From contig NC_081406.1 in the NCBI RefSeq assembly GCF_030272615.1, forward strand, positions 244,087,218-244,151,217: DNA of 64,000 bases, written 5' to 3'. This document shows, piece after piece, positions 36,850-47,759 of the stretch (within the stretch, counting starts at the first letter, position 1; each line of letters starts with the position of its first letter). The notes under the pieces are model-generated. The model saw only the letters and a list, made by a program, of their open reading frames with translations. It was not told the origin of the DNA and ran no database searches. Source of the stretch: Cryptomeria japonica. Its lineage: Eukaryota > Streptophyta > Pinopsida > Cupressales > Cupressaceae. A program made the translations under genes and the position numbers.

Positions 36850-36966
36850 CCAGCCTGTTTGGTAAAGGGGAGAAGGTCTAAGTTGTGGGTATGCTGTCAA
36901 TGGTCTTGAGTTCGACTCCTTGCCGGATTCATTTGATTCGCCTCAAATACCCAAGACACGGGTTGC
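36850..36966 (+). repeat. tRNA-derived SINE-like sequence
   Basis: A tRNA-like 5' part carries an A-box-like gtctaagttgtggg and a B-box-like gagttcgactcc about 30 bases apart, the spacing of an internal Pol III promoter. No cloverleaf can be closed, so it is not a tRNA gene. The 3' end and target duplication were not found. Confidence 0.4.
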
Positions 36967-37115
36967 TGGATCTACAAATAGAGATTAAAATACAAATTCA
37001 CAGCCAAGAAAACAATGTAAAATTGTTATGGTTAAAGGTACAACCAATTTGAAGAGAGTAAATGGAAACCTAATCTCCAAATAAAGAGCCCATACTTTGA
37101 CAACAACATAGTAGC

Positions 37116-37124
37116 TTTATATTA
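37116..37124 (+). promoter_or_regulatory. Possible TATA-like element
   Basis: tttatatta lies about 75 bases before the ATG at 37198 and is the only AT box at a plausible distance. The leader from about 37133 to the ATG matches the leader of the paralogue. Confidence 0.25.
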
Positions 37125-37197
37125 AGATAAAGTCATCTACAATGAGGTAAAAAGTTTTTGTGTTGTACTATTGTGAAGATAAAGAACTGTGTGAGTT

Positions 37198-38493
37198 ATG
37201 GCCACTTTCTTTGGGCTTATGAGTTCTCGAGGGTTTCTTTGGTTGCAACTGGCCATTTTCATATGGCAAGCCATACGACCAGCTGCAACAATGAGGGTGC
37301 CATGGGCATTGTTTAGTACCGCTGTCTATAAGATCTTTCGAGGGAAAAAGTTTGACAACGAGCATTTCATCTTGCTGTCAACAGATCACAACGAAACAGC
37401 TGATTCTGACCTCTTCTGTAAAAGCTACTACAAAGACAAGAACCCTCTTACCCAAGATTTTACAGAGACTAGCTTGGGTGAGTCAACAATTTTCTGTTAT
37501 AAAAACTGTTATTACGTTGCTGATAGTCAGAAAGCTAGTCAAGTAAAGTTATTGATTATTGGGGAGCTTAAGAATTTGCCTATTGTTAAAGAACATAAAG
37601 TGGTTAATGGTTTTATGGGAGTGTGGACTCTCTGCTCAGCAGATGAAGCCATAAAAATGTGTTTATCAAGAAGAAAATTCAGACTGTGTTTCAGGGTATC
37701 AGTTAGCTTTTGTTTGGTAGAGCGCATGCCGCTTATCACAGATACTTATTGGATAACAAAAGTGTTGGGTGGTGTTCCATTGTATTTAACTGCCAAGGGA
37801 AGTGAACAACTCTCATCAGTATTGACACTGTTGTTGATCATTTTGGATTTCACTTATAATCTTTGGGTGCCAGCAGTTGAGAAGGCATATTTGATGTTTG
37901 TTAGATTTGTACAGCTAATATTGTCTTGTCTTCCAACGAATTTGAGGTTACTGGTATTTTACTTGCTAAGCAACTTTGATAACAGATATTTGCCATGTTC
38001 CATTAGTGATTTTAAGGTGAAAACCACGAGGACTAAAGTATTTTATACAACTGACAATACTGTTTTAAATTGTCCAGTTAAAAGACTTACGCAGCTACCA
38101 TTTGATAACATTGATACAACCAGAGGAGAATTCCACTTCAAAACGAAAGCTTTCAGGGTTGAAATAACCAAAGAGCCAAGTAACAATGAACTAGTAAAGT
38201 TTAAGCTAGAGTTGAAGGAAGTACTGTATGACCTTGTAAAGGCCTCATTCACAATGACCCAAGATTCTTTCAAAAGTTACATTGGCTGCTGGAAGTTATT
38301 AGAGGAGGGCTCTGCAGGCTTGGTTCGAGCAGTTGAGAAAGGTATGCTTATTAAAAACATTAATTTGTTTGGTTTCGAGGAGACCATCAACCTTTTCTGG
38401 GGAAGCCAGGTGAATGTTTATGAAGTTGAAGTTGAACAAGAGTACCGATATTTGGTTGCTGGTAACAACAATAAAAACTTATATCAAGTTTGA
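37198..38493 (+). CDS. Unknown membrane protein, full length (431 aa)
   Basis: An intact intronless frame from ATG 37198 to TGA 38491-38493. The N-terminus (MATFFGLMSSRGFLWLQLAI) is hydrophobic at residues 12-29 and could be a signal anchor. Residues 205-225 (LSSVLTLLLIILDFTYNLWV) and 230-260 are strongly hydrophobic, likely two or three membrane helices. The parts before and after are soluble-looking; residues 310-360 are charged and the last 30 are acidic. Conserved blocks shared with the paralogue at 1-1153 include NGFMGVWTLCSADEAI and PLITDTYWITKV. I do not recognise the family and cannot assign a function. The start is backed by matching 5' leaders in both copies and by full conservation from the first Met. 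It is the only complete non-transposon gene in the window. Confidence 0.8.
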   Translation: MATFFGLMSSRGFLWLQLAIFIWQAIRPAATMRVPWALFSTAVYKIFRGKKFDNEHFILLSTDHNETADSDLFCKSYYKDKNPLTQDFTETSLGESTIFCYKNCYYVADSQKASQVKLLIIGELKNLPIVKEHKVVNGFMGVWTLCSADEAIKMCLSRRKFRLCFRVSVSFCLVERMPLITDTYWITKVLGGVPLYLTAKGSEQLSSVLTLLLIILDFTYNLWVPAVEKAYLMFVRFVQLILSCLPTNLRLLVFYLLSNFDNRYLPCSISDFKVKTTRTKVFYTTDNTVLNCPVKRLTQLPFDNIDTTRGEFHFKTKAFRVEITKEPSNNELVKFKLELKEVLYDLVKASFTMTQDSFKSYIGCWKLLEEGSAGLVRAVEKGMLIKNINLFGFEETINLFWGSQVNVYEVEVEQEYRYLVAGNNNKNLYQV

Positions 38494-40640
38494 TAGAATG
38501 GAATCCTTACTGCAGCTGACTATCGCAAGGAAATGTGGGTGGTGGCAGAGACAAAGCAGCAGTAGTTTCTTGTTTGCAGTAGAACAAAGATGGACAAAGT
38601 CAGGTCAGTTCAGTTGTGTTTATGTTTAGGGCTGCAGTTATTCTGGCTCTAAAACGGACTTTTCATAGTCTGATAGCTATGTGTTAGTCAATCACAGTCC
38701 TTTATTATTGTTTTGGAACCAGAATAGACGCATCCTGTGTTTAACTGTGATCAGATAGTTTTCATTAGCATCTCAACATATGTTTTTATTTCAAGGTCTA
38801 GTACTATATGGTCAGTTGAACTAGCTTGGTGTTCTGTGCACTGTGTTTTCTTCAAATTTGTGAAGATATTTCATATTGGACAAAAAGGAAATGCATCAGT
38901 TGATTTATGCTGTTGGAAATAGTTCCTATGATCAATATAAAATTAATGTGCTATTTAAATTAGTTTTACAAGGCCTATTATCCGGCCTATCCATGGCTAT
39001 TCTTCAATGCTTTGGAGGGGTACGATTTGTAAGTGTCCTACTCGGAAAATATAGGGCACTTGTGATGATTAATTTGTGGACATAAATATCTTAATATGTT
39101 TTTGGATTGAGGATCTAAATATTTTAATATGTTACAATTTTTTAGGTATATGTGTAATTCAGTTGAAAGAAATTATTGAAATTTGTTAAAAAGATCTGAT
39201 TTCAAAGAAAAACTGATATGAGTTTTATATTTTAATCATAAGGTTCTTTGGTATTAATTTTTTTTAGTTATTATTGTATTTTATATTTTATATTTTATAT
39301 TAATAGTAAAAATATAATAATGTCTAATTTTTTTAGTATTACAAAATTCATTTACATCAATATTTTCACAATTAAAAAAATATATTCTTTTATTTTGAGT
39401 GACATTGTATTCTAATATAAATTTTCAATTCAAATAATTTTTTTTCATAATTTTTAAAAGAGAGTTATTTTGAATAATCCTACTTCTCTTATCTATTTAT
39501 CAAAATGTCTCATTGTTTAATTTTTTTATATAACTTATTATTTTCTTGATATCTTGAATGGAACTCTTTTTTATCAAATTTTGTAGAAAATAAAAAAATA
39601 TTAAATATTAAATTGTTTTAAAAGACTTACTTCAATGATCATTTTCTTTAAACATGTTGTCTTCAAGTTACTTCGTTTAACCCACATGCATTCTGTGAAG
39701 TGAACTAGGCTACCATTAAGCTAGATCTTTTCCTATAAATGATTGTAGAAGTGTGTATATTAAAAATATATAATTTATCAAATTATTATATATAATTGTA
39801 CTCTCTTTCCCTTTATTTAAAGTATTTCTTGTGTTTGTTACATTTAGTTGTTTCATAAATCATTTACTCTCATTTGAGTAATTATTTATTACTAGTCTAA
39901 ACATGCACACCAATTCTAAACAATAATTTATTATTTTATTAGTATTTAAAAATACAAAATAGTTGAAGTATGTCAATTTCACCATTATAAATATAATGTG
40001 GTAATAAGTTTACGCGTGTTAGAGCACAGATCTTTAGCTATAATAGAAGTAGCTATAATAGCAGCATGAATTAGGTCACAACTGATGAAAAATTGCATAC
40101 CTTGTAAGGTTATAAAAATTAAAGTACGGAAAATAAAGAACAAAGTGACAAAGAAATTGAATAACTTCCAATTAATTAACTTCGTAGAGGGAAAATTTGA
40201 GAAAATGGATAAACAGAGCTAGGAAATAGTGGTAAAAAAATTGCCTTCTCAACTTCTCTCAAAGCTATACATGATGAAATATATCGGAGGAGAGCCAAAC
40301 GTAAGCGGCAAGTTTTGTCCCCTTCTACATCAGTGGAGCCCCCATTTCCATGGTCAAGGACACTTTGGATTCTAGTACCCCTAATTCTGCTAAGGAATCT
40401 AATAAGAAAATTTCCTTCCCTAATAAAGTCCTTATTTTATGTAAGGATTAGCAGGAAGGAAACCTTAGCCCAATAGGCCATCTCTTTGTGCTTTTGGCAA
40501 TTGGTTGGTTTCACTAGTTTTGCTATGTTTTTTGTTGTTTGCTCTGTCTCTGGTTTAGTTTGTATTAGTCATTTTTGGTTATTTTTTATTTTTTGGTGTG
40601 TACTTCTCATGTGCCCTAGGTGACACCTTGCAGCTATGCA
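38494..40640. other. Intergenic AT-rich DNA
   Basis: The first few hundred bases are the presumed 3' region of the gene. 38940-40150 is very AT-rich. A patch at 40230-40450 (KAIHDEIYRRRAKRKRQVLS in one frame) looks weakly coding but cannot be assigned. Confidence 0.4.
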
Positions 40641-40649
40641 ATATCATGT

Positions 40650-41510
40650 AATGGTACGAGCCTATCTCACTTTTAATTAATCGACACTCACAATATATGT
40701 GCATACATAGTGCAACGAAGATTAACTCACAATAGATGTTATATATAGTGTCATGGAGAGAAATTGCCAACTAAAACATTAATATGCAAATTTTATGTAA
40801 GAAAGAGGCACAAAGGCCACACATAAGAAAGTCTATCAATAGAAAAGGAAAAAGGTATGCATAAAAATGAACCAAGAATGTTCTACACTAACATCCTCCT
40901 TAATCATAACTGAGGCGGACACAAATAAACTAGGCCTCAACAACTTGGTTGGATGAGGTATCAAAGTACAATAAAATCTCCCATAAATTAGAGAAAGGGA
41001 GAAAACCTAGTGGCAAAAAGACTACCCCCAAAAGAGAGAAAACAAGATGAAGAGGACTAGAAGGCCCTCTTTGAAGAGGATGATGCTGCTAAAGAAGATT
41101 GCACCCTAAGAAGAGTTCATAGATGAATAAATTTACTCTCAATGAAAGGTTTAGTGAATATGTTAGTAACCTTCTATGAATATTGCCAAAAGACTAATTC
41201 AATGAACTAACTATGAATATTCTCCCATCTCTAATGCATATTAATCGTTGTGTGTTCTTCTTGCTAGTGCTAAGCTTGACTCTTACATGTCTATATTGTG
41301 CCCTAGTTATCACAATAAATAACTTTGAGTTGCCTAAAAGAAATGTCAAACTTAGCAAGAATCATATGAAGCCAAATAGCCTTGGTAGCTATGTTGAAAA
41401 CTCATTTGTAATCTATCTTTGTGGATGATAAAGAAATGTTGGTTTTATGTTGGAGTTTATAGTGAGCCCCAAGCTCCTAGGAATTACCTACAACCAAAAA
41501 ACGTTCACAT
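40650..41510 (-). mobile_element. 3' end of an old Ty1-copia element (RNase H plus LTR start)
   Basis: The minus strand from about 41510 reads the copia RNase H: SLSSTKIDYK, IATKAIWLHMILAKFDISFR, VIYCDN, then a stop-rich stretch, then VTNIFTKPFIESKFIHL near 41140. It is followed at 40894-40907 by the purine tract ATGATTAAGGAGGA and then by TGTTAGTGTAGAAC, the start of a 3' LTR at 40893 that continues to about 40650. About eight stops lie inside 100 codons. Upstream RT was not recognised. Confidence 0.75.
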
Positions 41511-41800
41511 TTAAAGAGAAAAGTTCATCATTGTGCTATGCAACATTGAGAGAGGGATTGATCCAAAAATGAATTTGATATTGAGATTAAATTGTACGAT
41601 TGTTATTGGATACAATTGAATTGAATGAATCTAAATATAATGTGCAATGATGAATTTTTATATAAGAAAACTAGATAGATGAAACCTTAAGTGAGGACTA
41701 AGTTAGATCCATGAAAAGTGCTCTCATTGAAATAGAATGACCTATAATTAGCTTAATAAAAGTATGGGGACATCTGGTTAGTTTGTTTTAAAAATTTAGT

Positions 41801-42048
41801 GGTTGAATTCACAAAAAACCTATTTTTTTATTCTAAACTTAAGCTTGTGGGTTCTCTAATTTGGATTTATTATTTCAGATCTGATTATTCATTTAATTTA
41901 AAATTCAAAATTTCCCTCCTAGATCTCATTTTCAAATTGAATTACATAAATTTTGTTGTTGAATTTACAAAAAACCATAATTTATAATTCTAAAATTTGC
42001 CATGAGGGTTGCATAAATTTTCATTTTAATTTTCAGATCTAATTTTTT
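41801..42048 (+). repeat. Imperfect direct repeat, about 90 bp
   Basis: Copies at about 41801-41890 and 41961-42048 share ttgaattcacaaaaaacc, ttctaaa and tttcagatctgat. They are divergent and AT-rich. Confidence 0.5.
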
Positions 42049-42206
42049 ATGAATTTATGCTATAATCTAGATGCATCTCTCTTTCAAATTCACAAATCAA
42101 ATTGCTTAATTAATTGGTTAATCAATCATTCTCACAAACTTTTATATTGCTTCTAGTTATATTTTTCAAATACAAATCTCCCTCATTTGTAGATGAGTAT
42201 TACTAC

Positions 42207-42969
42207 TGTAGACACCTAAAATTGTCCAAGTTTAATTAAATAATTACTTTAGCCTAATTCTTCTATTAATTAAATAAATCTTTATTTATTTAATTAATTC
42301 ATTTATCCTCTTCTAGCCTTATTTCTCATTTAAATAAATACATTTATTTATTTAAATTATCATTTTCCTAAATTAAAAAAATATTTTATTTATTTAATTA
42401 TCCCACTTCTTCTATTAATTAAATAAATCTTTATTTATTTAATTAATTCATTAACCTTTTCTACCCATGACACATGTCATTTATCTCTTAATTCATACAC
42501 TACATACCCCTTTCATTATTTTATTATTTCTTTTACCTACCCTCTAATCATAGCCGATCTCCTTTTACACCTCTCAATCTTATCCCTCCATTTCATATTG
42601 TGTCTTCTATATAAGGAGATGCTTCCCTCATTATCAAACCCTAATCATTCATGGTAATCATCTTTTATGCAATTGACTACACTACGATCCTACTTGCAAC
42701 CACATTCCGTTCTTTGTTGAGCTCTTGTGCACATAAAATCTGAGAGCAAATATATTAAGCAAGATCAATGGAGATAGGAAGAATGGAGATCAAAACCCTA
42801 TTGGACATGTGATGGTATAATCTTCATGATTTCGTTTGATTTGCATTGTCTTAGGTAATCTTCATATGTTATGGTGGATCTTTGTTGATTGTTAGGCTAG
42901 GGTTTTGTGGTTGAATTCATATAGCCTTTCAATATTGTTATTATCGTTATCCATTTTTCACCATATACA
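42207..42969 (+). repeat. 5' LTR of the Tat element
   Basis: It starts TGTAGACACC and ends CATATACA. Its first 250 bases hold several near-perfect AT-rich palindromes (for example attaattaaataaa/tttatttaattaat). A TATA-like tctatataagg lies at about 42607-42617 and probably marks the promoter. One palindrome arm present in the 3' LTR is deleted here. Confidence 0.96.
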
Positions 42970-42991
42970 TTTTGGCACGCCCGGTGGGACC
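42970..42991 (+). other. Primer binding site region
   Basis: ttttggcacgcccggtggga follows the LTR directly. This is the usual place and style for a Tat primer site. Which tRNA it matches was not determined. Confidence 0.7.
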
Positions 42992-43079
42992 CTTGTCCCT
43001 TTTGCATTTAACATCCTTGTTGTAGATTTTGTAATGTGAAGTTGTAGATCCGATGTTTTCGGCAACATTTTGTTATTTC

Positions 43080-43338
43080 CGCGTCTGCGTACTTTCGGAT
43101 CGCGTTTTTGATTTTCTGGCACGTCTGCGACATCTGGAACCGCATCTGTGTTCTGGCATTATTTTATTTTGCAAGTTTCAGGAAAACGCGTATGTGTTGT
43201 AAAGTCGCGTCAGCGCTAGTTTTGGCTGCGTCTATGTCCAGAAGATGTGTTTGTATTCTATAGCCGCGTCTGTGTCTCACAGAATCGCGTCTGTGTTACC
43301 CAGTCGCGTCTGTGTTGAGGGTAACCGCGTCTGTGTTT
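43080..43338 (+). repeat. CGCGTCTGTGTT motif array A (leader)
   Basis: About a dozen copies or near copies of cgcgtctgtgtt, spaced mostly 15-25 bases apart, in otherwise AT-rich DNA. The last four (from 43264) are nearly exact. The spacers are not conserved. Confidence 0.9.
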
Positions 43339-44544
43339 ATCAGTGTCGAATTTTTTTTTGATTTTCATTGACTCAGTTTTTCGGATTTCGCATTTAGGGT
43401 TTTAGATCTAGTTTATTTTCAGATCTAGCTAACGAAATTGGTGCAGCTTGTCTTGAAGGCTAAATTGTTTGGTTGAAGGCCCCTATTTTCACAAAGTCTT
43501 TTGGGTTTAAAATTTACCTAACTTGTGTGCTTGCAGGAAGGGGGGATTATTTGAAACAATCCAAACTACTAACAACTCTTTGTTGCAGGTCCTTGGCAAG
43601 GGTTTTTGGATTTTTATTGTGTGCCTTGTTTTCATAGACTAGCAAACACTTCCATTGGTGCACTAAAATTGAATCATTGTCTTTTGTGTCTTGAGCAATA
43701 GGCTCTTTTTGTTTAATCTTTAGAGGGTCTGTCTTCCCGTGTGGTCATTAGGACTACTAGTGAGAAGAGAACGACCCAAGTGGTAGTGAGGAAAACCCAC
43801 CTCATCCGAACCACTGTAAAAAAAAATGTATTCATGGTGAAAACTATGAATAACGTGTGTTGATTAGTTCATACCGACACTATGTCTCCCCATAAACCCG
43901 TTTGATCAAATTTATTTGAACAGTTGTAGGGCGTAACCCCTACCGGCTGGGAGCCTTCTGTATTTACAGAGCTAAAAGTGCTGCATGTATGGCCACATGA
44001 GCGGATGCCCTTACTAGCACCTTTTTGTTTTAGAAGCCCAAATCCTTCTAGTTGTTGGGGCAGGAGGTCAGACCTCTGGTAGCGGCCCACACACATACGG
44101 TTCTTAGTAGAGATACAAAGTTCGCCACGGGGAGTTTTCGTGGGGACTAATGCTTGGCTGACCTGAGAAGTGAGTGCCGAGGGTGGAGCCAGTGAGGTCA
44201 AGCATCTAAGTATCCACTCTGAATAGCGTATCCTCAGGGGTAAAACCCCATGTGGGATCAACAACTATTGTCTTGGCCAGCCATAAGAATTTTGCTTGAC
44301 TTATGTTAAACATTCAAAACATTCAAGACCAAACAGCAAAACATTGTGTCTTTTGTGTCTTCAAGTGTATGCAAAACATTTTTTCATCAAATAACATTGG
44401 AGTCATTTTTGAGTCTAGACACTTGCAAACATTGGGTCTTCATCAACACTGTGTCCTCTTGTCACGAAAATCAGTCAAACAGTTAGATTTGGTCACAACA
44501 AAACAACTTCACAGATTGGAAAAAAATTGCACAAAATTTGCAGA
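43339..44544 (+). other. Tat leader, non-coding
   Basis: Part of the 5' untranslated leader. A perfect hairpin attcat-ggtgaaaact-atgaat lies at 43830-43851. The moderately GC-rich block 43890-44260 is unlike the surroundings and may be a structured RNA. No ORF is supported; the 131-codon minus frame at 43869-44264 shows no domain. Confidence 0.5.
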
Positions 44545-44545
44545 A

Positions 44546-44718
44546 ACGCGTCTGTGTCAGGCATAATAGCGTCTGTGTTGTCTAGCCGCGTCTGTGAAGG
44601 GCAGAATCGCGTTTGTGTTCCAATAGTCAACATTACATTTGGCAAACAAAAAAATCTCAGAAGCGCGTCTGCGTTAAACAGAGCCGCATCTGTGAAGTAT
44701 ACAAGCGCGTCTGTGTCC
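44546..44718 (+). repeat. CGCGTCTGTGTT motif array B (leader)
   Basis: Seven copies of the same motif in the same orientation as array A, at about 44546, 44568, 44586, 44607, 44663, 44684 and 44705. Confidence 0.9.
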
Positions 44719-45209
44719 AGAATTGAAAAAACTGTTGCAGTCCAGCAAGCAAACACAGTCAGTTTCAGAATTCTTGAGCTTCCTAGGTCATTTCTCGAGG
44801 GTTTCATTTAGCATTCAACCTGTCCTTAGGTCTCACATAGTCCATCATTGCTTCACATTTCACTTTACATTCACACTTGTCTAAACTTGAGTCAAAAGGT
44901 CACTTGCTTGTCCTCATCATACTTTGTCAACACACTACATACAACAACACTTTGCTAAGTGGTCCCTCATCAAGGTTTCTTACCTTTGGGTCTCATTTGG
45001 TCTTACTTAGAGTCAAGGTCAACTTACCTCATCAAGAGAAACTATCCTCTCTTTGGAAGTCACACCTACTCTACTACATACATACTTGGTCTTACACTTT
45101 GGACATTGCAAGTACACTTCAGATTCATTTACATTCCATCCAACTCTTGGTCTTCCATACTCTTTCCATTTTTCATCTAGTCTCACACATCTTGGTCAAT
45201 AGCTAGTTC

Positions 45210-47759
45210 ATGGTTGAAACCCGTCTTCAAAAATCGAGGAGAGAAACTAAAGAGGCTCAAGAGTCCACAAACATGAGTTCTTATGAGTATGACAATGAGA
45301 TCTTTTTCAATTCTGATCATACTACATTACCTGACATGGATGCCTATAGAAACATTCCAAATGTTGAGAACATGGACACTATAAACAACAATGCTACACA
45401 CAATGACAACATGGTTAACTTTTCAGTACATTCAGCAGATGTGGAAGAATCTATTATGAATCCCCATTTCAATCGATTGGTTGAGGAAATAATGAGGAGG
45501 GATAGACAATACTTCTTACAAATGATGGCACAAAGTGGAGCCAAGATACCCCATGATTTTGACATGTCTCAAATAATGGAAAATCAACCTTTGCAACAAC
45601 ATCACTCCAACATGGATCAAAGAAGACCTAATAGTGGAGGAAATAGAGGACCATATATGGTACCTGAATCACCATCAGCTTTGCTTCAAAAACCAGAGGT
45701 CCCACATACACATGGTCAAACACATGATAGTCACCTTCGCAGACCATTATGGAAATCTTATGGAGAAAAATATGCTCAATCACATATCAATGCTAAGGAT
45801 CAACCACCAAAGCAATGGGATATGCAAAGGCATGCTCAAAATTTGGACACAAGGAAACCCCACGTCAAATTTGGGGGCAATACAATAGAACATGACATGC
45901 CTGTAGAATATGGTATACATGCACAAAATAGATATGGTGTTCCTCAACATGAATCTATACCAAGTGGTCCAAATATGCAGAATCACTATAGACCTCCTCC
46001 ATATGAACATATGTATGATCAATATCATCCATATATGCAACATGCACCCCCTCCAATTGGTGCCTCCAGCATGGGGTATGGTCCAAGAAGTCGATCTCCA
46101 CCTAAGAGCAGTTTGGAACAACAAATCAAGGACTTGCAAAAGAAAATGGAGGACATAAATACACCAAAGCCAACATACACAATGAGAGACATATGTCCTT
46201 ATCCATTTGACAAGAGCATTCCAATGCCTCCTTTTCCTACACACTTTGTGACGCCTAAATTTGATAAGTATAGAGGAAAATGGGATCCTCAGGCACACAT
46301 AAGACAATTTTTCACAGCTTGCATTGAGGTCGCAGCAGAAGAGACATATTTGATGAGATTATTCCCACAAAGCTTAGGTGATCAAGCTATGGAATGGTTC
46401 TCCCAACTCCCACCTGGTATTAAGTCATGGGGTGATCTAGCAAAGGCATTTATCCAACATTTCTCCTACAACATAGAGACAGACATATCAGTCACTACTT
46501 TGTGCAACACTAAGCAAAAAGGGGGAGAATCTTTTGCATCATTCTTACAAAGATGGAGAAATCTAGCCAACAAATGCTCTTGTGAAATTCCACAAAAACA
46601 AATGGTAGAAATGTTCACCCAAAATGTTAACAAAGACATTGGCTATGATCTAAGGAAAGCTTGTTTGTCCACCTTCAAGGACGTTATTGAAAAAGGCTTA
46701 GCGACAGAGAAGGTCCTAATTGAACAAGGGGTCATTAAGATATTCAAGGAAAACAAAGATGACTTTAAAGGAAAAGACAAGCCAAGATTTTGGAATAAAA
46801 ACAAGAACACAATCAATGATGGTGTTGTTGATGCCAACATAGTACGACCCAAATTCATCTTTTCAGGATCAAGTTCTACAAACAATCAAGTGAATACTCA
46901 AACAACTTCCAGATCACGAAGGAAGTACACTCCATTGGGAGAACCACTTGAGTCAGTTTTCAAGAAGCTTGTGGCAAACAAGGTAATCACAGTTCCAGAT
47001 TTTCCTCCATATGAACCAAAGGTTAAACCAAATTGGTGGAATGATGATGAATATTGTAAATTTCATAAGAGCAAGGGTCATAAGATAGGAAATTGTCATC
47101 GACTGAAGAACATCATACAAGATCTCATTGATAGAGGTGACATTGAGATTGAGGGACATTCGTCTAATCAAGAACATGAGATGTTTAAGGAACCATTCCC
47201 AAAACATGACAAAGGAAAAGCTAAAGCCACAGATGATCAAACCAATTATACCAGAGCATCCTACAACTATGATTCAACTATCAATCACATATCGATGGAT
47301 AATTACATCTCTACTATTATCATCAAGGACAAAGCGTCTGAGAATTCTACTCAGAGACCCAAGATTGTCCTAAAAGGTGTTCGATGTTCTTCGGAACCTA
47401 CCTCTGAATGTCATGTTACAACTCGCCGAAGTAAATTCACTTTGCAAGGTGCTCCAACTAAAAACACCGCTTCTTCATCAACCAAATCTAAGTATGACCT
47501 TGTAGAACAACTAGGGAAGACACCCGCGCTCATCTTTGTTCTTGAGCTATTACGCATATCTCTCGCACATAAAGCCATTCTTGACAAAATCTTGAGAGAT
47601 ACTACCGTCCCTACTGATCTAAACATGGACCAGTTTCAAGCCATGGTGGGATACCTTTCCATTCCACACTCCCTTACATTCACAGAAGCAGATGACGCCT
47701 CCATAAGTCAGCCACATAATGCACCATTACACATTGAAGCCTTCATACACAAGCATTGA
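45210..47759 (+). pseudogene. Tat gag polyprotein region
   Basis: 849 codons from ATG 45210. The first 320 residues are Asn/His/Gln/Pro-rich and disordered. A coiled-coil-like SLEQQIKDLQKKMEDI precedes the gag core (YRGKWDPQAHIRQFFTACIE, then LFPQSLGDQAMEWFSQLPPG, QHFSYNIETDISVTTL and SFASFLQRWRNLANKC). A zinc-binding CKFHKSKGHKIGNC with following HRLKNIIQDLIDRGDIEIEG is typical of Tat gag. The TGA at 47757-47759 falls between gag and protease; the same frame continues, so it may be a mutation or, less likely, a read-through site. Confidence 0.9.

Noticed and set aside
36850-36966. True tRNA gene
   Set aside because: The B box is good but no acceptor stem or anticodon arm closes, so it is listed only as SINE-like.
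45780-46307. 175-codon minus open frame within gag
   Set aside because: It is the antisense of the gag coding region and shows Trp/Cys-rich random composition.
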